Source: Trichobilharzia szidati (Eukaryota; Platyhelminthes; Trematoda; Strigeidida; Schistosomatidae). From it: DNA of 64,000 bases. Numbering within the stretch: position 1 is the stretch's first letter; every line of letters starts with the position of its first letter. Location: positions 148,264,199 to 148,328,198 of the forward strand of contig OX235279.1 of the NCBI GenBank assembly GCA_944472155.2. The letters run 5' to 3'. Shown here piece by piece: positions 57,279 to 64,000 of the stretch. The notes beneath the pieces are model-generated. The model saw only the letters and a list, made by a program, of their open reading frames with translations. It ran no database searches and was not told the DNA's origin. A program made the position numbers and the translations under genes.

Positions 57279-57872
57279 ATTTTCTATAGTTTGGTTTGTA
57301 AGGGTTAGTTATGTTTTTACGAGTTGATCACGGATTGATATCAGTTAGAGAACCATTGAAAACCAGGGAGTAATGGAAAGCGGTTTTATCCTAGTTTGGG
57401 AATCATCGGCAGTACGCACCCACCATCAGGGTTCGAATCCAGGACCTTCCAGTTACAAGGCAAGCTCGTATACCATTCAACCAATGAGACCCAATTCAAT
57501 GACCAACCCATGAATTCTAACTTCTACCAATTCGTGATTAAGCGCGACCCCAACCATCGTCGCTGGTGAGTAGTCGTGACCAGTGAGGTCCAATTAGATG
57601 TCACGTGTGTGGATGGATATCCCACCAACGACAATGGTTGGGGTCGCGCTTAATCACGAATTGGTAGAAGTTAGAATTCATGGGTTGGTCAATGAATTGG
57701 GTCTCATTGGTTGAATGGTATACGAGCTTGCCTTGTAACTGGAAGGTCCTGGATTCGAACCCTGATGGTGGGTGCGTACTGCCGATGATTCCCAAACTAG
57801 GATAAAACAGCTGTCCAGTACTACCTGGTTTTCAATGGTTCTCTAACTGATATCAATCCGTCATCAACTCGT
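57279..57872. repeat. Head-to-head SINE B dimer with 250-bp arms
   Basis: A minus copy (tail at 57279, inner end at 57568) faces a plus copy (57623-57872). Arms 57319-57568 and 57623-57872 are near-identical inverted repeats with about 54 bases between, which form the head of the plus copy. Each arm has the tRNA-like half and a hammerhead-like half. In the right arm the GAAA box is changed to TAAAA, and in the left arm the core region is also altered. Confidence 0.92.
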
Positions 57873-58529
57873 ACATTATGAATATTCTCATCATGGTAAT
57901 TATAGAACCCAATCAAAGCAAACAACTGTTTTCGGTAATTTCTTGTCAGGTTTTACAATTACACTATAAATTTTGATCATAGACACTTGAAACCATTGTG
58001 GTTAATAGAATTAAAGTTCTGGCCTATAAATCAGCGGATGACAATCGAGATGATCATAATAACAAGGAGAATTCACTCAAGTACTAATATAATCTAGGTA
58101 TAGTCAGTCGCTGTAAATGTATTAGTAGAATGTGTATACTTTAGGGGTATTGCGGAGAATTACTGTTGTATCATAGTGATTAGACAACAAAGTGTTTAGT
58201 TTTATAATAAACTGTGAAATTAATAGTAATAATAATAAGGCTTTATTCCAGCCAATATGAGAAAATATGGTACAAAAATTTTCAGAGTATTCAATTCCCA
58301 AATACTTTCTTCTTTATACAGGATTTTCCAGTTAATTAGTAATCTGAAGTATATCTTCATTTCGTTGAAAAATTGAACAACGCTGACTTGGAAGCAAGTT
58401 AAATCAGCGCTCAAGTTCATGTGTAGTTCATTTGATATAACTGGACGATTAAGCATTTTGGTGGAAAGCAATTTCGGTAGCCCAGTGATTCAAGCAGGCC
58501 ACCTGGTATAGATATATGCAATTTCATGC
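57873..58529. other. Intergenic with LINE tail
   Basis: A minus-strand LINE tail of the GGAATAAAGC type lies at 58238-58300 (ggctttattccagcc on the plus strand). No gene was recognised. Confidence 0.45.
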
Positions 58530-59350
58530 ATTTATTCCCCTTGATAAATTTGAATAAAGCAAGAACAACAGTGGTTTGTGCAGAATAATATGGTACCATC
58601 ATTTATTTCGTTGCCTTCTCATCAGCCGCTTACAGCCTAAATAAATTATGAGGTTTGCGTACAGAAAAGTTTTAACATACTTGCAAATTTTACATGTTGT
58701 CAATTGACAAAAAGTTTCACAATAAGTGAACAGTGCTCAGAAAATTGCGCTTATATAGTTTTTACACAGGCAGTTCAAGTTTAAACAAAATAAATGTATG
58801 CATACAATTGTAAAGGAGTTACGTAATAAAGATGAAATATGCATTAGATACTGAGTGACTAATAAATTAGTTAACAATGTACTGAGTTCAACTCAAATCA
58901 TAGAAACAAGAGACAAGCAAAATTACAGACTATATAAGGGGGTGAGGTTAAAGACAAAGAATTCGTAATCAGATGAGATAATGAAGACATTCAGTTACCA
59001 AGGCAAGGAAAGATTAATGACTGCTTCTTTCTGAACACATAAATCTGGTTTCAAGCGTTTGATAGAAATTGCTTCGGCAAACTTGAAGACAATGGAACTC
59101 CTTTGTCTATTGATAATTTTAAAGGATTTCTCGATTTCTACCTCATGACCCGTATCGAAGAGATGTCTGGTAATAGCGCTATTATAAGTGTTTGTTCCCT
59201 TGAAACGTAGGCTTTTTGGTACATGTTCAGAAAATCGGAGGTGTGCCCTTCTTTCTGTTCTCCCAATGTAACTGCTCCCGCAGATACACGTAAATTTGTA
59301 TACACAGTTAGAGTTAACATGAGAAGAGTATCTGTCGACTTTTGACTGCT
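58530..59350 (-). mobile_element. Penelope-like element 3' end (family 1)
   Basis: On the minus strand the GIY-YIG nuclease is well preserved: VYKFTCICGSSYIGRTERR, then LRFSEHVPKSLRFKG. The frame shifts there and continues through TRHLFDTGHEVEIEKSFKII and FAEAISIKRLKPDLCVQKE. The 3' UTR and tail (58530-58990) match the tail at 47730-47830, including 'tattattctgcacaaacc' and a hammerhead-like core. No RT is present, so it is 5'-truncated near 59350. Confidence 0.85.
58577..58632 (-). ncRNA. Hammerhead-like motif in PLE tail
   Basis: On the minus strand GCGG (58626-58629) precedes a perfect CTGATGA (58619-58625) and can pair with CTGC (58580-58583). A CGAAA box follows the core after nine bases, so stem II is only one pair deep. 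ATAA/TTAT can pair as stem III around a hairpin with ATGG/CCAT. Compared with the copy at 47733 the stem I pairing is kept despite a base change. Activity is doubtful because of stem II. Confidence 0.45.
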
Positions 59351-60654
59351 CTTTGGTGCAGTAAATTCAAATATATGCAATTATAGCACAGTATGATATT
59401 GATAACAAAGATAGAGTTAACAGTATAAATACAGGTAACATTTAAAGTTATCCGGTGTCCCTGGGAAAGATAGCTATTCAAGACTAAGGGTGAAGGCTGT
59501 GGGAGAGGGAGAGACTAAATAAACTTTTTCTGGACACAGAGATTGGTTTGGAAATTTTCTATGGCAACTGTCTGAGCTAAGCTTAGAAATCGAAAACTTA
59601 CCAGCTTAAAGAATTTGGGTGGCACCTTGTATAGAATAGTAAAGGCTGAACTTTTATCAGTTTTGTGCTCTGCATCTTCAGGGTGCATCAATATGGAACT
59701 TCTTTTCCTAACCAAATTGGACAGTGCTCAAGCAAGCAACGGTGAAACTGCCCGGTGGCTTTATGTAGCTATCTCCACAAGGGCAGTTAAATTTATAAAT
59801 GCACACAGAAGGGGCCAGAATCGGTAGCTTATCCTTCACTTGTATTGGAATTATGCAATGAGTGATGAGTTTTAAACATATTGTTTTAGTTATTACTCTT
59901 CTGAATTTTGATGCCAGTAACTAAGTAGTTGCGTCTTCTTTGAACGATGAAGTCATATATATGCACTTCTTCTGCACCTTTCACAGGCATTTCTTTCAAT
60001 CTGTTCTCATCATGCAGACTTTGACAAATATCTCGTTATACCTGTCGTCATATAGTGAATTTTCTATTTTCCTTATTTCATCGTCCAGAGTATCAGACGT
60101 GCATGTATGCTGAATTCCATACTGGCGCTATATATAACAAATTGGCAGAAGCTAAAGTCAATGGGCCATTGGGTTTCATTCCAGTAGCTGAGTGGTCATT
60201 GGGCTAACCTTGTAGGCTGAAGATTCTGACTTTGATCCGTGGTGCAAGCATGCGTGCGCATAACTGAAGAATTCGAAACTAGGATGAAACAGCTATCCAC
60301 TGCTTCCTGGCACTTAGTTCGTGATCTGTCTTGATACCAGTAAAATCCCCGGAAATTTGAGGAGATCCCTAAAAAAACGATGAACAGCTGGCTTGGAGAA
60401 TTCTTGGAATATAAGGAAGTAAGTCAAATGAAATACAAATCTCTAAGTTTGAATACGTTACGCCATATCAAACAGCAACAAAAACATGGATTAGTTTTGA
60501 AACGACTGACAGGATCTGTAGGTCAGGCAGATACTTTAATATTTTGTGTTATGTAAGTTTGATGGTTTCATTGTGATGCTTTCATTGCTCATTCCTTAAG
60601 ACACTAATTTTTGTTATAACGTCACTTAGGAATACACTTCAGGAATTCCCTTTT
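59351..60654. other. Intergenic with unassigned repeat and SINE scrap
   Basis: A minus-strand open frame at 59715-59515 (HPEDAEHKTDKSSAFTILYK, then VPPKFFKLVSFRFLSLAQTV) looks like repeat sequence next to the PLE but has no domain I recognise. 60130-60330 is a decayed plus-strand SINE (gtagctgagtggtcattggg, then aactaggatgaaacagctat). Confidence 0.4.
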
Positions 60655-60662
60655 TCTTCTAT

Positions 60663-60905
60663 CTTATTATTATTTCTTTGGGTTTTCAGTGGAACATATG
60701 GCTTCAACAGCACATCTCCACTTTGTTCTGTTTTCTGCTATCCTCTTCAGCTGGGCAAACAAATGCGCATAGTCTCTCGTCTCCTCGTCACACGATCTTC
60801 TCCATGTCACCCTTGGACTATCCACTCGTTGATATAGGGCTGTAACTTGTTGGAAATACTTTTTTTGACAGGCCAAGTTTCTGACCAGCATAGAAGGAGA
60901 AATGT
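60663..60905 (-). mobile_element. RTE/SR2-like LINE 3' end
   Basis: The minus strand holds WRRSCDEETRDYAHLFAQLK and NRTKWRCAVEAICS, the last part of the RTE frame seen at 30640-30780. It ends with the ATT-repeat tail at about 60663-60675. It is 5'-truncated. Confidence 0.75.
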
Positions 60906-61829
60906 CTTCACAATTGTGAATGCTATAAATATCATTGCGAAGATGGTTATTTCATTCACAGGGAACTCCTGAAGGTCAAACTACTGTCAATCAAGCATTG
61001 AAGATTTTATGTATAAAGACTATGAAAGCTTTACAGTCAAGTGATCCATTTCACAGAATACAGCAAAACCAAAATTTCATCCACTTTGAGAAGAAACTCT
61101 GAGCTTTAGCTTACTTAGACTGTCAACACTGATAAGTCTGTCACTAGCGTTGGAACAATACAGAGTTGACGAAACTCGCTTAAGAATCACATGAACCATT
61201 TGGATATTCAAACATTGGCTTTTATTATTTATTGACACTGAAGACAACGTTAAGCCACATATTAAAAGTCGACCAAAGAAATTACAAACTCCAGTTGGTG
61301 ACATAACTCTGAGAATGCTTAAGAAGATTTACAAATAGTAATAATTCACACTACTTTCTTCGTTTCACTGACTGCTTTGTAAACAAATATAATTCGATGA
61401 ATTACAATTCGAGTAGAAAGACTTTAATAGCTAGTTGAGAGTGATTACTGTCTTTTCAAGTATACCATACCCTACTTAGCTCGTGTTCTGTGTGATAAAG
61501 AAAGCATTAGGCGTGACACCTATAACTTATTAAATAGTTAGTAGAACAACTGGACATCGTCTTTCCAACTCATGTCATTTATAGGTACAACATTTTCTTT
61601 CTTCTCCTTTTCTCTCTCTTTTTTTCCGTTATGTGCTGCTTTGTTTCTTTCTCTCGCTTACGCCAGTTAATATGACGGCTCCCACTTTTCTAACACCTTC
61701 AAACACTGTTTCAGCTTTACCTCTGCTACCTGACATGTCAATGTGTTGTTGTAAAAATGAACTGTGATTTCCTTAATCTATGTAGAATTCTATTTATTGA
61801 TAATGTATTAACTGGATGCAATACTGTAG
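60906..61829. other. Intergenic, AT-rich
   Basis: No gene was recognised on either strand. Confidence 0.4.
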
Positions 61830-61905
61830 TAAAAATGCTGAGAATTCCATTCTGTATCACTTGTACTGTTTTGGAATAAAGCAAATTATTATTATTTTTT
61901 AAAAT
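61830..61905 (+). repeat. LINE 3' tail (GGAATAAAGC type)
   Basis: The tail 'tgttttggaataaagcaaat' with an ATTATTATT end is nearly the same as the one at 40090-40170. Only the terminus is present. Confidence 0.6.
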
Positions 61906-64000
61906 AACAGTTCATTGATGTCAGTCGGTTAACTTAATACTACATATGTATGGAAATATGGTATAAAACTTTCAGAATTACCTTGATATGATTATAAGCA
62001 ATGAAAATTTTCTTTAATTGTCATTAGCAGTTAATTAATACTGCATCACTATGTGCTAACGACGTCTGAATTACTAAATTATCATTGGACCAACTGAGCT
62101 GTAAATCTTGTCTGTCGACTAAGACTCACTTTGTTTTATCCTGACAGTTTCGATAACCAGGCTTTTGTATCACACTGCAAATCAAATTAAATCATAGCAA
62201 GGGATGGGATCTTTGTGAGTACTGAACAAACTGCTATTCGTTCTGCATATATGTGATAAGTTGGTATGATTTTCGAGTGAAATGATGAAGTGAAACTAAG
62301 AAATAATCAACAACTAAGTAACGTAGCAAAAGTGATCTAGTTCTTGGTTCATAGATGAATGTCACTTGGTTTGAACTATACTGTGAAGTACATTTTCTTG
62401 TTGAGATTCTATTATTATCCTATCATAGTGTGCCTCAGATGAATTCACTAATGGCTATATACATACATAGGGTATGTGCATAAAGCATCACATGTATATA
62501 CGAATCAGCCATCAACTTTTTCTATTTATTAGTTCTTAGACGAGTACACTTCTAAGAGAAATCCATCTCCAGTGTACACTTCTTCATGAAACGATACCAG
62601 ATAGAGAACTACTGAAGACAATGGATAGTTGTTTCGTCCTGGACTTGGAATTCTTCGACAGTCCCTCCCCATGACACCATCAAGACCTTCAGGTCACGAG
62701 ACTAACATATTGACCACTTGGGCGAGAATTCAGTGGTCTGTGAATTTTAACTTTGTCACTGCGTGATTTACTGATACCGTACACCAATGGCCACTTCACC
62801 TAGATATGGTAGCTTCACGACATCCATCCATCTAGTAGCTCCTAATGACCTGTAGATTGATATTTAGATTATCGGTAATATATGTAGAGTCCCAAACTAG
62901 GACAGCACACTTTCTCTGTGTTTTGTAGTTTACACCATTTTTCTAACTGATATTGTTTCTTAACAAAATCCACATTTACATACAATAATCTAAGACACAT
63001 TTTGGTTTCACCTTTTGTTTAAGTATTCTTAGATAGATAAAGACAGCATTTATGTATGTTATATATTTATTAAGTAGTATGAAAAAGAACCACTTCGAAT
63101 TAAAAGTCCAATGGGATTTTCTATTCTTCTAATTTAAGGTCAATCAAGTAAAAATTAATTTAGCTGGTTATCAGTACTAAAGACAATCTATATAGTTAGA
63201 AATTGATTGAGATCTGTTCAGTGATATGTTTCATTGGTAAACTGTTTCACTTAAATATATATATGTTAATACATTGCTGTGAAGCTAATTATTTACTCTT
63301 ATGAAATATATATCTATATGAATAAATGAAAATGCCATAGAACAAAAAGGAATGTTGATAATAGTCTTCTATAAGATTATTTCTTCTAGCCGATTTTTAA
63401 CTTGAATAGTTATTCTGTTCGAGATTTGTTATTTCTTATAGTAAAACCGGACTAGTATTTCGTCGCTGTTCCAATCACCTTCAGTAGAAAAGAATCAAGA
63501 ATGAATAAATTCTCATGTACATTTGTCTTTGTTTAAATAATAATCTTATCCGACTTCGCGCCAAGGAAAAAAATTTTTTTCCATGTAGTTTTTCATTTAC
63601 TATGAAATATAGAAATCTATTAAATTTGCTTCATCTTACAGGAAACAAAATGTACTAGTGTGAAGGATTTGTGCACCTACTAGTGAAAAACTTAACTGCC
63701 TACATTGTGTATCTTCAGTATTTTACTAATATGCATGACTGAGTTTACAATTAATACAGAATCATAGCCAGATTTTTCTTCTCCTTATTTAATATTTATG
63801 CATTCTGACATAATCACATGCGACTACATTCAAAGGCAACAGATGTAATCATCCAAATCGGATTCTCTTAAGTGATTTCAAATTACATCTAGAATTACCG
63901 CCAGTTGTATTTATCATGTTGCTAAGCAATTTACTCTTCTTTTGCAGTATATTTATTATTTATAATTCTATTTGGGAGTCATAAACTGAGTATACTGAAA
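61906..64000. other. Intergenic with decayed SINE
   Basis: A decayed minus-strand SINE is at about 62585-62850 (gttgtttcgtcctggacttg, then a tRNA-like scrap). A plus-strand scrap at 62881-62960 (gagtcccaaactaggac) follows it. No gene was recognised up to the window end. Confidence 0.4.

Overview
The window looks like nuclear DNA of a blood fluke (Schistosoma or a very close digenean). The reasons are AT-rich intergenic DNA, one split host gene with two 34-nt introns at its 5' end (a known schistosome habit), and a dense load of retroelements of types well known in schistosomes: RTE/SR2-like and CR1/SR1-like LINEs, a Ty3/gypsy element, Penelope-like elements (PLEs) and tRNA-derived SINEs with hammerhead-like 3' halves. 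No bacterial, organellar or viral gene organisation is seen. Genus-level naming is inference from these features.

Host genes. Only two are supported. (1) On the minus strand at 3192-8727, five exons encode the N-terminal 211 residues of replication factor C subunit 4 (RFC4 type), with Walker A, Walker B and the SRC motif. The C-terminal exons were not found and probably lie left of the window. (2) On the minus strand at 42495-42926, a single-exon ORF encodes a 143-residue protein with four predicted membrane segments and no recognised family. A weak candidate terminal exon is noted at 32590-32788.

Layout. 1-3190: RTE relics and a non-coding repeat. 3192-8727: RFC4, with a large intron carrying an RTE relic and a TA microsatellite. 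9293-10228: an inverted duplication. 10110-20490: three successive decayed CR1-like LINEs, all on the minus strand. 22007-26760: a decayed Ty3/gypsy element on the minus strand, from its 3' LTR-like end through integrase, RNase H, RT, protease and gag to a short 5' LTR remnant. 26758-30815: RTE relics, two SINEs, a PLE GIY-YIG fragment and a composite TA/GA microsatellite. 30816-42494: AT-rich intergenic DNA with scattered SINE, LINE and PLE scraps. 42495-42926: the four-TM gene. 44017-48305: a SINE cluster and a PLE fragment whose tail occurs in both orientations. 48306-64000: intergenic DNA with RTE ends, a long open PLE ORF (RT plus GIY-YIG) at 53479-54669, two more head-to-head SINE dimers and a second PLE 3' end.

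The transposon parts do not work as a pathway here: nearly all are broken. The most interesting signals are structural. Three SINE loci have the same head-to-head (tails outward) layout and could give long RNA hairpins. SINE 3' halves carry decayed hammerhead-ribozyme-like folds. The PLE tail carries a second, unrelated hammerhead-like core whose stem I keeps pairing in three diverged copies. All homology statements come from reading the sequence; no database search was run.
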